Assembly (NCBI RefSeq): GCF_002410825.1
Contig: NZ_DHOS01000060.1
Coordinates: 1-27,545 of the forward strand
Reading direction: 5' to 3'
Length of the DNA stretch: 27,545 bases
Origin: Proteiniphilum sp. UBA5384
Lineage (GTDB): Bacteria; Bacteroidota; Bacteroidia; Bacteroidales; Dysgonomonadaceae
Made by a program: the position numbers and the translations under genes. Within the stretch, counting starts at the first letter, position 1; the number at the start of each line of letters is the position of its first letter. Positions 14,908 to 22,331 of the stretch are shown here, piece after piece. The notes below the pieces were generated by a model, which worked only from the letters and a program-made list of their open reading frames with translations, made no database searches and was not told the DNA's origin.

Positions 14908-16056
14908 TTATTCTGCTATTTTACTGATATAATATTTGTTGTCTTTTATTTCAATATGGATGGGAAGTGTCTGTGAAAGTCCTTGCAGTGTGCGGTTAAA
15001 ATTATCGTTCAGTCTCAATTTTCCGGAACAGGTGAGCACTCCGGCTTCGTCCGACAATTCAATTTGCCGGCCGTAGAAACGCTCCATCAGGTGGAGGATA
15101 GAGGAGAGCGATTCACTTTCGAACTGGTAAATGCCGTTGATCCATGAAGTATATTTGGTCACATCGGGAACTTGGGCGACTTTTGCCTCCCCATTTGTGG
15201 AGAGTTCATATATCTGGTTGGGCGACAATGCCTGTTTTTTTCTTTTGTGTTCTTCGGAATAGACGTTCACCGCACCCGACGCAAGGATGACGTGCGAATG
15301 TGACTCCTGCTTGTAGGCCGAAACGGCGAAGCTGGTACCAAGCACCTCCACGTTCATCCGGTCGGTCCACACGATAAACGGACGGTTTTTATCGGGCGAT
15401 ACTTCCAGATAAATCTCTCCTTCCACAAACACCTCTCGACTGTCTCCGGTAAAATGTGCGGGATATACAAGGCGCGAATTGGCGTTGAGCCAGATTTTTG
15501 TGCCGTCTTCCAGCACCAATGTCCCCCGCTTGCCGTAAGGCGTGATGAGTTGGTTGAACTCAGCCACCTCGGTTTTCGACAGGGATTGCTCTTCGTCGAT
15601 TTCAATGTCACTGTCGAGGTAGGTGATGGTGGTTTCAGTTTTATCCTTCACCGCCACTTCTTTTTCGTCTGAAAGGATAAGCCGGATATCTTCGGTTTCC
15701 GAGGGTAGAATATCCCTATTATATTGTTGCACAACATACCGGATATCGGCTGTTTCCGGACGTTGGTTATCCATCAGGAACCACACGCCAAACAGGATGG
15801 CAACCGAAGCGGCGATGGATGTCGTCCACCAAATGACGCGCTTGCGCGAACGACGTTTCAGCGGATAAATCTTCTTCAACGCAACCTGAGGATCGAAAGC
15901 GAGCTGGCGTGGCAACGACCAGACGTCGTAATAGACCAGGAACATTTGCTCATGCTCCTTAGATTCCCGCAGCCATGACAACAATTCGTCCTGCTCCGCA
16001 AGGGTAGCTTCCTCCTCCAGATACCGGATGATTATTTCTTCAATTGTTGCTTTCAT
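14908..16056 (-). CDS. FecR-family anti-sigma factor (PUL A)
   Basis: A 382-residue inner-membrane regulator that holds the cognate ECF sigma factor until the SusC STN domain signals substrate. The cytoplasmic N-terminus (1-72) would bind sigma, and one transmembrane helix spans about 74-95 (VIWWTTSIAASVAILFGVWF). The periplasmic FecR domain (about 173-268) has GTLVLEDGTKIWLNANS, GEIYLEVSPDKNRPFIV and VEVLGTSFAV. A DUF4974 domain (about 309-380) forms the end (FESESLSSILHLMERFYG); this domain is thought to meet the STN domain. It lies 295 nt after the sigma gene. An ECF-like element ends only 3 nt before its ATG. By eye it is more GC-rich than the neighbouring susC. Confidence 0.93.
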   Translation of the reverse strand: MKATIEEIIIRYLEEEATLAEQDELLSWLRESKEHEQMFLVYYDVWSLPRQLAFDPQVALKKIYPLKRRSRKRVIWWTTSIAASVAILFGVWFLMDNQRPETADIRYVVQQYNRDILPSETEDIRLILSDEKEVAVKDKTETTITYLDSDIEIDEEQSLSKTEVAEFNQLITPYGKRGTLVLEDGTKIWLNANSRLVYPAHFTGDSREVFVEGEIYLEVSPDKNRPFIVWTDRMNVEVLGTSFAVSAYKQESHSHVILASGAVNVYSEEHKRKKQALSPNQIYELSTNGEAKVAQVPDVTKYTSWINGIYQFESESLSSILHLMERFYGRQIELSDEAGVLTCSGKLRLNDNFNRTLQGLSQTLPIHIEIKDNKYYISKIAE

Positions 16057-16059
16057 GTC

Positions 16060-16092
16060 TATAATACGATTAACAGGACAACAACCCTACCG
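16060..16092 (-). promoter_or_regulatory. repeated ECF-type element upstream of PUL A fecR
   Basis: On the minus strand CGGTAGGGTT (16092-16083), a 14-nt spacer and CGTATTATA (16068-16060) reproduce exactly the blocks and spacing found upstream of the sigma gene. The -10-like block ends 3 nt before the fecR ATG (16056). If it is a promoter, the mRNA would be leaderless or nearly so. Confidence 0.5.
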
Positions 16093-16351
16093 GGAATTTA
16101 GATTATTAAAAAAAACATGCATAAAAGCATGAAAATAATAAGTCAATTCCTCGTATCTCTTCGGAACAAAGTTCTGATTTGTTTTGTTTAAATGAACAGA
16201 ATACTATACCTTTACACACAGTATTAACCAATTAGAGTTGCGGGAACCGGATTTGCTAATGGTAATCACAGGCGGCCACTATTGCTTACACACGCCCGGA
16301 TGGCGTGAGAGTAATTCCCGTCGGATGTTTGAAAGATTAAAAGGTCACCTG
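16093..16351. other. intergenic stretch between PUL A sigma and fecR
   Basis: No gene is visible in either direction. A GC-rich hairpin (CACGCC, 16291-16296, with GGCGTG, 16302-16307) lies inside a wider CGGGAA/TTCCCG inverted repeat (16241-16246 and 16315-16320), so the sigma mRNA tail may be structured. There is no clean U-run, so this is not a clear terminator. Short frames here could be the decayed end of a gene, but none is convincing. Confidence 0.3.
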
Positions 16352-16894
16352 TCAACCAATGGATAAGTTTTTCTGCAAATGCGCCCGGATGTGGGAGATG
16401 GCCTTGGTCATATGCTTTTCAATGGCTTTAATGCTCACTCCCAGCGAAATGGCAATTTCCTTATTGCTCATCTCTTCCGCGCGGCTCATCAGGAAAACAC
16501 GTTTTGTTTTTACGGGAAGCGCAGATATCGCCGTATTGATTTCGGATAATAGTACTCGATAATCATATTCTTCCGTCCTGTTTATCAGCATATTTTCTAC
16601 ATACGATTCCAATTCAATATTATGTGCATGATCCTCGAGCCGGGCGTGACGGTTGCCGGCATGGCGCAAATAGTCGATGGCGCGGCTGCGCGTGCACGTG
16701 TATAGATAAGAACGCAACGAGGATTCCCCATCTTCATGGCGAAAAACCGTACCTGATTCCAGAAAATGGCAAAATAACTCTTGAACAATGTCTTCCGCCA
16801 CATCCTTCGAAGTCACATAACGATAGGCAAAAATACACAATTCGCTATAATATTTCTGAAAAAGCAGGTCAAATTCCCTGTTGCGTTTATCCAT
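16352..16894 (-). CDS. FecI-like ECF sigma factor (PUL A)
   Basis: A 180-residue RNA polymerase sigma-70 factor of the extracytoplasmic-function class. Sigma region 2 lies at about 10-78 (FQKYYSELCIFAYRYV, then DIVQELFCHF and LYTCTRSRAIDYLR), for -10 recognition and core binding. Region 4 lies at about 115-172 (ALPVKTKRVFLMSRAEEMS, then EIAISLGVSIKAIEKHM), for -35 recognition. Length and domain order match FecI-like factors that open Bacteroidota PULs. The partner anti-sigma and an STN-bearing SusC follow, so it should switch on PUL A when glycan binds. The repeated element upstream of both this gene and fecR is the natural candidate for its own recognition site. Confidence 0.95.
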   Translation of the reverse strand: MDKRNREFDLLFQKYYSELCIFAYRYVTSKDVAEDIVQELFCHFLESGTVFRHEDGESSLRSYLYTCTRSRAIDYLRHAGNRHARLEDHAHNIELESYVENMLINRTEEYDYRVLLSEINTAISALPVKTKRVFLMSRAEEMSNKEIAISLGVSIKAIEKHMTKAISHIRAHLQKNLSIG

Positions 16895-16919
16895 AGCGTG
16901 AATTTATTTCCCTTTGATA

Positions 16920-16952
16920 TATAATACGATTCACTAAAGGATAACCCTACCG
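16920..16952 (-). promoter_or_regulatory. repeated ECF-type promoter element upstream of PUL A sigma gene
   Basis: On the minus strand CGGTAGGGTT (16952-16943), a 14-nt spacer and CGTATTATA (16928-16920) lie 25 nt before the sigma ATG (16894). An AAAGGG ribosome-binding-like stretch (16916-16911) lies between. Identical blocks and spacing recur upstream of fecR. The spacing and GGGTT/CGT-type boxes fit a -35/-10 pair for an ECF sigma factor, implying positive autoregulation. Confidence 0.6.
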
Positions 16953-16976
16953 AAAAACCTATTATTTTACATAAAA

Positions 16977-17018
16977 TTTGGATTGCCGGAACAGAGAAAC
17001 AGGTACCGACAATCCAAA
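16977..17018 (-). terminator. terminator downstream of the phosphoesterase gene
   Basis: TTTGGATTG (16977-16985) and CAATCCAAA (17010-17018) pair perfectly. The stem extends inward through CGG/CCG with two mismatches, leaving a loop of about 10 nt. It lies 15 nt beyond the phosphoesterase stop, and on the minus strand the stem ends in AAATTTTATG, a modest U-run. It insulates PUL A's sigma promoter from upstream transcription. Confidence 0.55.
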
Positions 17019-17033
17019 GATATAGCGTTTTCT

Positions 17034-18107
17034 TCAATCCAATACAATATCAAACTGGTCAAACGGCTCTGTACGGTGTGCAAGATGTTTTGTGGAAGGG
17101 GAAATGCCAAAGAGAGGCGAATAGGTTCTCACTTTGATGGTTTTCCCATCCGGCAGAAATTCCAGAATACGGAGCCATCCGTCGCCGCCGTTTCCTTCCC
17201 AACCTCCACCGAGAATTTGCACATTAAACATCATCTGGTGGACATTTTTCCCGGCTGAGTTCTTATCGACCCGGTATGCCACTGAATCATCAAAATCGCC
17301 GGGTTTTCCGGTGTGACCACAGATCACCATGAATATATTGTCGGAAGGTTCCACCAGTTTTTCCCAAACCGCTTGCCCCCAATTTCGCGGCGTGATGGCA
17401 TAGCCTTCCTCTTTGATCCGTTCGGCAGTCCGTTCTTGCAGGAAAGAGTGCGTCATAAAAATCACTTTATGCTCCTTATATTCCGGTTTGGCAGCCAACT
17501 CTTTGGCCCATTCCAAGACTTCATCCCGTGGAGCAAACTCGGTAGTAATTACCAAAAGCTTCCCCCAATTGGGATCGAAAAACTCAAACGCCGAATTTTC
17601 TAATGAAACTACTCCGCTTCTGTTCGGAAAATCGCTCACACAAATATCACGCCACGCACTATTTCGCTCAAACGGAAAATATGTAGGGAAGAGGGTCTTG
17701 CCATTCTCCGAACTTCGGTAACCATATTCATGATTACCGGTGGAAATGATATAAGGTATTTTATTGTCTAAACGCTCAAAAGCGCGTGAGCTGGCTTCCC
17801 ACATCTCCCGACTGGTCTGGTTCAACATCTTCCGGTTACGCACGATATTTTCATTCTGTTCCACGAGATCGCCTGTACATAATACAGCCTTGATCTTTAA
17901 ATTATCAATATTATCGGCAATCCATGCGGTACATAATTCAAACAAAGGCTGGTTGATATCATATTTCGAATATCCCTGAGGGTCTCCCAATAAAATCATT
18001 GAGAATGAATTGGGATCCGTCAAATGTTGTTGATCTGCCCGATGTTGTGCAGAAATAATAAATGGTACAGCCAGAAACAAAATGGCAAAAAATAATAACT
18101 TCCTCAT
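17034..18107 (-). CDS. secreted calcineurin-like metallophosphoesterase
   Basis: A 357-residue exported protein with a signal peptide at residues 1-20 (ending IISA). Metal-binding motifs of the calcineurin-like superfamily are all present: GDPQ (41-44, the DxH motif with Gln for His, as seen in several subfamilies), GDLVEQN (Asp80), GNHE (124-127), MTHS (218-221, His220) and GHT (264-266, His265). Members hydrolyse phosphomonoesters or phosphodiesters in the periplasm. Here it follows a PUL containing a phosphodiester glycosidase, so removal of phosphate from a released sugar phosphate is a reasonable inference. It is separated from that operon by 213 nt with a terminator, and has its own terminator. 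It may therefore be independently controlled. Confidence 0.9.
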   Translation of the reverse strand: MRKLLFFAILFLAVPFIISAQHRADQQHLTDPNSFSMILLGDPQGYSKYDINQPLFELCTAWIADNIDNLKIKAVLCTGDLVEQNENIVRNRKMLNQTSREMWEASSRAFERLDNKIPYIISTGNHEYGYRSSENGKTLFPTYFPFERNSAWRDICVSDFPNRSGVVSLENSAFEFFDPNWGKLLVITTEFAPRDEVLEWAKELAAKPEYKEHKVIFMTHSFLQERTAERIKEEGYAITPRNWGQAVWEKLVEPSDNIFMVICGHTGKPGDFDDSVAYRVDKNSAGKNVHQMMFNVQILGGGWEGNGGDGWLRILEFLPDGKTIKVRTYSPLFGISPSTKHLAHRTEPFDQFDIVLD

Positions 18108-18188
18108 ATTCTGTATTTTTATATTAGTTTTATTCTAAAATTCTACGATATGAATTAAGATGGTAAGATCTTTTTTATGATAAAAACA

Positions 18189-18196
18189 CAAAGCTA
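18189..18196 (-). promoter_or_regulatory. weak candidate promoter of the phosphoesterase gene
   Basis: TAGCTTTG on the minus strand (18196 to 18189) fits the TAnnTTTG box, with a leader of about 75 nt to the ATG at 18107. The -33 position is not recognisable (ATGG at 18220-18217). The upstream terminator makes a separate promoter likely, but this particular box is only a suggestion. Confidence 0.25.
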
Positions 18197-18263
18197 ATCA
18201 AAATACATAATTATTTCCATTATGCCACTTTCTAAAAAACTCAGATATGGGTGAACAAAATAA

Positions 18264-18298
18264 TGGGAGAACCGTCTTTAAAGAAATCGATTCTCCCA
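18264..18298 (-). terminator. terminator ending the PUL B structural operon
   Basis: TGGGAGAA (18264-18271) and TTCTCCCA (18291-18298) form an 8-bp stem around a 19-nt loop, 22 nt beyond the stop of the beta-helix gene. On the minus strand the stem is followed by TTATTTTGTT, a usable U-rich tail. Transcription of sigma-to-beta-helix genes probably stops or thins out here, before the phosphoesterase gene. Confidence 0.55.
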
Positions 18299-18320
18299 CC
18301 TTACTGATTTATAATATCTT

Positions 18321-20081
18321 TTATCTCACACAAGCACCCATCACAGTTTTTCCTATTCTGCTCAATCCGATTTGATCACTGGTAATAATCTCCTCTCCCA
18401 CAGAAGGGTCAAGCTGCGTACCGAATATTTTCAGGTCATCACTGCTCATACCGTTTGTCCGTGCAGGATTATCGGTTCCGGTAAGCAAACAGGTTGCGGT
18501 CTTGCCTCCATTATCAGCCAATGCTCCAATCATGGAAGAGTAATCAAACGTCAGACCGGGGATAGCGGCGTTATCCGCCCCATAGACAGTACCTCCAAAT
18601 ACGGAATTACTGAAAGTAGCTGGCCGAAAACCTTCTGCAGCACCACTATTCCCCGACACGATGGAGTTATGGAAATTTATCACACAATCCGCATGTCCTT
18701 CATACCCACCATAGTTGGTAAGCGCCACATTACCGGTAACCGTACAGCTTATCAGATCGAGTTTGGCACTCCCTGACGGACCATGCAGGGCAACACCTGC
18801 GCCAACCCCTCCAATATTACCATGGATAGTGGTATTGACCATCACCGTGACCGAATTTTCCCTTCCATAGAAACCACCTCCTTTCCTTCCGATGTTTGTA
18901 CCAAGAGAATTATTATTATTTCCGGCAATTAGTGAGTTGTAGATATAAGTATAGGTTGGTTTAGAAGAATTAAAACTATATATACCTGCCCCCACCCCGG
19001 TGGTACCATTATTAATCACCTTGGAATCTATCAGGTACAAGGTAGAAGCATCCACAAAAATTCCACCGCCATTAGAGCTTCCGGTAAGGCAACTACTGTT
19101 TTGAACGGTAGAGTTCTCCATCCTTACTTTAGCACCTTCAAATATATACATTCCTCCGGCATGGAGGCCGGATGCATTGTCGGTTATATTACAATCGATA
19201 ATATCCACCACCGATTTAGCTACAATAACACCTCCCCCATAGAATCTATAATAGCCGGCTCCGTTCACAGAGACACTTCCTGTTCCACTGGGTGCTGCCT
19301 GCCCATTCTTAATCGTCAATCCTTTCAATGTAACTTTTTGCCCGGTTTCCACAGGAGCAGTGATTGCCACTACGTGGAAGACCTTGTCTGCCCCGATTGA
19401 ACCGCTTAAGATTGTCTCATTCTTCTCGGGATCCGGAGTGACATCATCTGTTGCATCTGCCGGGTAACCTCCGATCATAGTGATATTACTGTGTATTTCA
19501 AACGTTTTTTCCTTCGGATCACCGGCGTTTCCATTAGTAAGCGTTCTGGCAGGTAGATAAGTTCCTGAGGCCAGATGGATGAAATCACCGCGCATAGCTT
19601 TATCAAGTGCTGTTTCGAGTGTAGTCGCGGTTGTCCATGACTTACCGTCGGCGTTGATCTGCCCATCCTCTTTCACATAATAATGTTCTACAAGGTCGCT
19701 TGCTTCACTGGGAGCCTGAATAACCTTTATCACCTTCTTTTCATCGGCAGTGATCCATAACAGTATTTCAGTCTCACGAGTATCCAAAGTCCGGTTGATA
19801 CTTATGCTCACTTTAAAAGCACCACTTTGCAAATTATTTGCATCTTCCAATAATACCCAAGTATCTTTGGCTTCTGCTCTCCAAGGGAGGTTGGATGTGA
19901 CATTCACAGAGAATTCACCGCCTTCTTTGGGTACGTTTATTATATTTTGATCCGCAGATATTTCAGGCGTTTCGGGATCGAAATAGTCATCGCTCAGGTC
20001 TTCAGAGCATGCTGCCACGAGAAAGGCAAACAGGCTGAAAAACAAAAAATGGATATATTTATTGAATTTTACGTGTATCAT
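18321..20081 (-). CDS. BACON-domain lipoprotein with right-handed beta-helix
   Basis: A 586-residue lipoprotein (lipobox VAAC, Cys25, then SED). Residues about 40-125 form a BACON-type sandwich (NVPKEGGEFSVNVTSNLPW, ending VIKVIQAPSE). From about 130 a pectate-lyase-like right-handed beta-helix begins (WTTATTLETALDKAMRGDFI, then GTYLPARTL), with repeating rungs such as LKGLTIKNGQA, IIDCNITDNASGLHAGGMYI and NGGGIFVDAS. The C-terminus (ALADNGGKTATCLLTG to MGACVR) matches the choice-of-anchor Q pattern. Catalytic residues cannot be assigned, so it may be a lyase, hydrolase or adhesin-like binder. Its start overlaps the NAGPA stop by 4 nt (ATGA), so translation is coupled and a shared substrate is likely. 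It is on the cell surface or outer-membrane periplasmic face. Confidence 0.85.
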   Translation of the reverse strand: MIHVKFNKYIHFLFFSLFAFLVAACSEDLSDDYFDPETPEISADQNIINVPKEGGEFSVNVTSNLPWRAEAKDTWVLLEDANNLQSGAFKVSISINRTLDTRETEILLWITADEKKVIKVIQAPSEASDLVEHYYVKEDGQINADGKSWTTATTLETALDKAMRGDFIHLASGTYLPARTLTNGNAGDPKEKTFEIHSNITMIGGYPADATDDVTPDPEKNETILSGSIGADKVFHVVAITAPVETGQKVTLKGLTIKNGQAAPSGTGSVSVNGAGYYRFYGGGVIVAKSVVDIIDCNITDNASGLHAGGMYIFEGAKVRMENSTVQNSSCLTGSSNGGGIFVDASTLYLIDSKVINNGTTGVGAGIYSFNSSKPTYTYIYNSLIAGNNNNSLGTNIGRKGGGFYGRENSVTVMVNTTIHGNIGGVGAGVALHGPSGSAKLDLISCTVTGNVALTNYGGYEGHADCVINFHNSIVSGNSGAAEGFRPATFSNSVFGGTVYGADNAAIPGLTFDYSSMIGALADNGGKTATCLLTGTDNPARTNGMSSDDLKIFGTQLDPSVGEEIITSDQIGLSRIGKTVMGACVR

Positions 20082-21022
20082 CTTATTGAATTTTTGGTAA
20101 TGATTACTATTCCATTTGCCACAGATCTCTCCTTACCCCCATTATCGGTAGGCCAGTTCCTGACCGTGAACCTATTCTCGGAGAAGTCCGGAGTATTTCT
20201 TACAAAGAATGTTGTAGACCCTCCTCCATCCAGATTAATACCGGTAGAAGCCCCTAAAGCTCCCAGCACCTCAGCCAATTCTTCCAACCTCATACCGGTA
20301 GAATAGGTGAAATTTCTTCCATCTACCGCCAACACAAATACCTGCGTGCTATCCGCCGAGATTCCCACACAAGTGCGGGGTTCTACCGTCTGATCGGTTT
20401 GCGGAATAATATTTCCATCCCTGAGCAGCGAAACTCCTCCACCGACAACTTCCTGCAGGTTCAATGCTCCTTTTACTACCGGATATTCACTACTGGTAGC
20501 CACCAACGCTTTCTTCTTGTCGGTCAGTGCGAAAATACCCCTGTCTCCACTGTCGAAATTTGTTTTTACCGCTACTCCTTCCCGGTGTACGGGACCACGG
20601 GGTACTCCAGTGGACATATTATAAAAGTCGGCATTGAATCCGGCCCAAACCTTATGCCCTTTCCTATCCATAAAAGTAGCCTGTTGTGTCATCGGCTGCA
20701 TGGCATAAGTATTGGTTCCGTCAGGCATGGAGACTTTCATATCTACCGAAGTCTCATTGAGGTCAACCTCAAATATAAAAATCTTCATTGCAAAACCATC
20801 CATACTAGTATATGCCATTTCAGTTGCCTGCACACCCTCCGTCACCTTATAAGTAGTATCTGAATGAATCTGCGCTATCAGGTGGGTATTTTCCACCAAC
20901 TTCTCTCCGACAGGAGTCCTGGGAATAGCTTCGTAATGATTATTGTAATCTACTTTATCGTTACAGCTGCTTAACAGGGCTCCAGCCATTAATATAAGTG
21001 TATATAAACAAGTATTTTTCAT
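20078..21022 (-). CDS. NAGPA-type phosphodiester glycosidase lipoprotein (DUF2233)
   Basis: A 314-residue lipoprotein (lipobox LLSSC, Cys20). The domain from about 75 to 310 matches the family of the mammalian 'uncovering enzyme', which removes a sugar from a sugar-1-phosphate diester. Signatures are AGFNADFYNMSTGVPRGPVH (127-146), EVVGGGVSLLRDG (191-203), PRTCVGIS (215-222), LAVDGRN (231-237), the hallmark NLDGGGSTTF (263-272), and a closing RSVANGIVI (299-307). All family-typical acidic and His/Arg positions I can recall are present. Being the first gene after SusD, it is the main enzyme of PUL B. Inferred substrate: a glycan with sugar-phosphodiester links. It is 26 nt after susD and overlaps the beta-helix gene by 4 nt. 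Confidence 0.9.
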   Translation of the reverse strand: MKNTCLYTLILMAGALLSSCNDKVDYNNHYEAIPRTPVGEKLVENTHLIAQIHSDTTYKVTEGVQATEMAYTSMDGFAMKIFIFEVDLNETSVDMKVSMPDGTNTYAMQPMTQQATFMDRKGHKVWAGFNADFYNMSTGVPRGPVHREGVAVKTNFDSGDRGIFALTDKKKALVATSSEYPVVKGALNLQEVVGGGVSLLRDGNIIPQTDQTVEPRTCVGISADSTQVFVLAVDGRNFTYSTGMRLEELAEVLGALGASTGINLDGGGSTTFFVRNTPDFSENRFTVRNWPTDNGGKERSVANGIVIITKNSIR

Positions 21023-21048
21023 TGTGTTATCTCTTTATTTTTTCAACA

Positions 21049-22314
21049 TTAATATCCGGGATTAGGATTGAGATTAGGATTGTTCTGTAATTCCCTACCC
21101 GGTATCGGGTGAAGCACCTGATGCGGCAATATTCCTAATTTCTCTACTGCGACTCCTGTTCTCACATAATCATGATACATAAAATTCTCCCCGATCAACT
21201 CACGCACTCTTTCGTCAAGGATCAGATCGAGGTATTCCTTGGAATTAGCGGCTGAAACGGGTGCCAATCCCCTGAAAGTCCTTAATTCGTTCAGCCTACC
21301 TATGCCGTTTCCTAATCCTTGTGCTTCGGCACTGACCAGATACATTTCCGCTATACGCGAAATAATTACGGGGTCCTTTCCTGTCTGGCCACTTTCATAC
21401 TTATTAATAAGATTACGTCCCCCCACATTTATCAATGTGATATCTTTCCGCTTATCTTCATCAACAAAGAGGGCAACAACGGCATCTGTCGGCTTGTATA
21501 CTCCCTGTCCTTTATTTGGATGATCGTAAGTATAATAAAGATCGCTGATATTGATAGATGATTCTTCGGTAAGGTTTTCAAAAGCAAAGATTATCTCTGT
21601 ATTGGCCTTCTTTCTAAAAATCTTATCGAAACTATCGAGTTTATATTTACCCGTAGTAATCAATGATTCTGCATACTTTACAGCATTGGTATAATCACCA
21701 CTGCTAAGGGAAACCCGGGCACGCAACGCTATTGCGGCATCTCTAGAAACATAATAATATGATTTGGGAGCGTCGGTCAATAATTCTGTGGCCAATTCCA
21801 AATCCTTGTCAATAAATATCCAGACCTCTTCCAGACTATTTCGGGGAACTTTTTCTAATGTGTTCTTCTCCAAAATAGGAACCCCGCCCCAGCGGGTAGC
21901 AAGGCAGAAATAAATATAAGCCCTGAAATAAAGCGCCTCTCCCTTTATCAGTTGCGATTGGGCTGAAGAAAACCTGTCCGTTACTTCAATGACCGTATTT
22001 ACTTGGTAAAGGGCATTGAAATAGCCGTCCCATCCACCTTGTATATATGTGTTAAGCGGATTTAAAGTAGTATTGATCAAATCCCTTGCACTTCCGGTAT
22101 GCGTCTGCATTCCTCCTCCCAATATGTCATGCATCATATAAGCTCGTACGCCGGGCTTATTCTGTACAAAATTATACATTCCTATACGCAGGGCGGGTAA
22201 ATCTCCTTCCGTCACCGCTTCGGGCGGGATGGCCGACCTGGAATAAAGATTCAGCTCATCTCCACATGAGGTGAATAAGAGTATGCTGAGGAGTATATAT
22301 ATATAATTCTTCAT
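21049..22314 (-). CDS. SusD/RagB-family lipoprotein (PUL B)
   Basis: A 421-residue outer-membrane lipoprotein (lipobox FTSC, Cys17). Features are the TPR helices with LIKGEALYFRAYIYFCLATR and WGGVPILEK, the FAFENLTEES segment, the PVIISRIAEMYLVSAEAQG block, the LILDERVRELIGENFMYHDY helix, and the HPIPGRELQNNPNLNPNPGY end. It is distinctly shorter than the usual 500-600 residues, matching the compact SusD class with smaller loops over the ligand site. It is 17 nt after susC, so it forms the lid of that transporter. The ligand is unknown; the downstream NAGPA gene suggests a phosphorylated oligosaccharide. Confidence 0.95.
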   Translation of the reverse strand: MKNYIYILLSILLFTSCGDELNLYSRSAIPPEAVTEGDLPALRIGMYNFVQNKPGVRAYMMHDILGGGMQTHTGSARDLINTTLNPLNTYIQGGWDGYFNALYQVNTVIEVTDRFSSAQSQLIKGEALYFRAYIYFCLATRWGGVPILEKNTLEKVPRNSLEEVWIFIDKDLELATELLTDAPKSYYYVSRDAAIALRARVSLSSGDYTNAVKYAESLITTGKYKLDSFDKIFRKKANTEIIFAFENLTEESSINISDLYYTYDHPNKGQGVYKPTDAVVALFVDEDKRKDITLINVGGRNLINKYESGQTGKDPVIISRIAEMYLVSAEAQGLGNGIGRLNELRTFRGLAPVSAANSKEYLDLILDERVRELIGENFMYHDYVRTGVAVEKLGILPHQVLHPIPGRELQNNPNLNPNPGY

Positions 22315-22331
22315 AATTCTCTGTTTTTAGA

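Noticed and set aside
20399..20863. Plus-strand open frame of 154 codons
   Set aside because: Lies opposite the NAGPA gene, which carries all family motifs.
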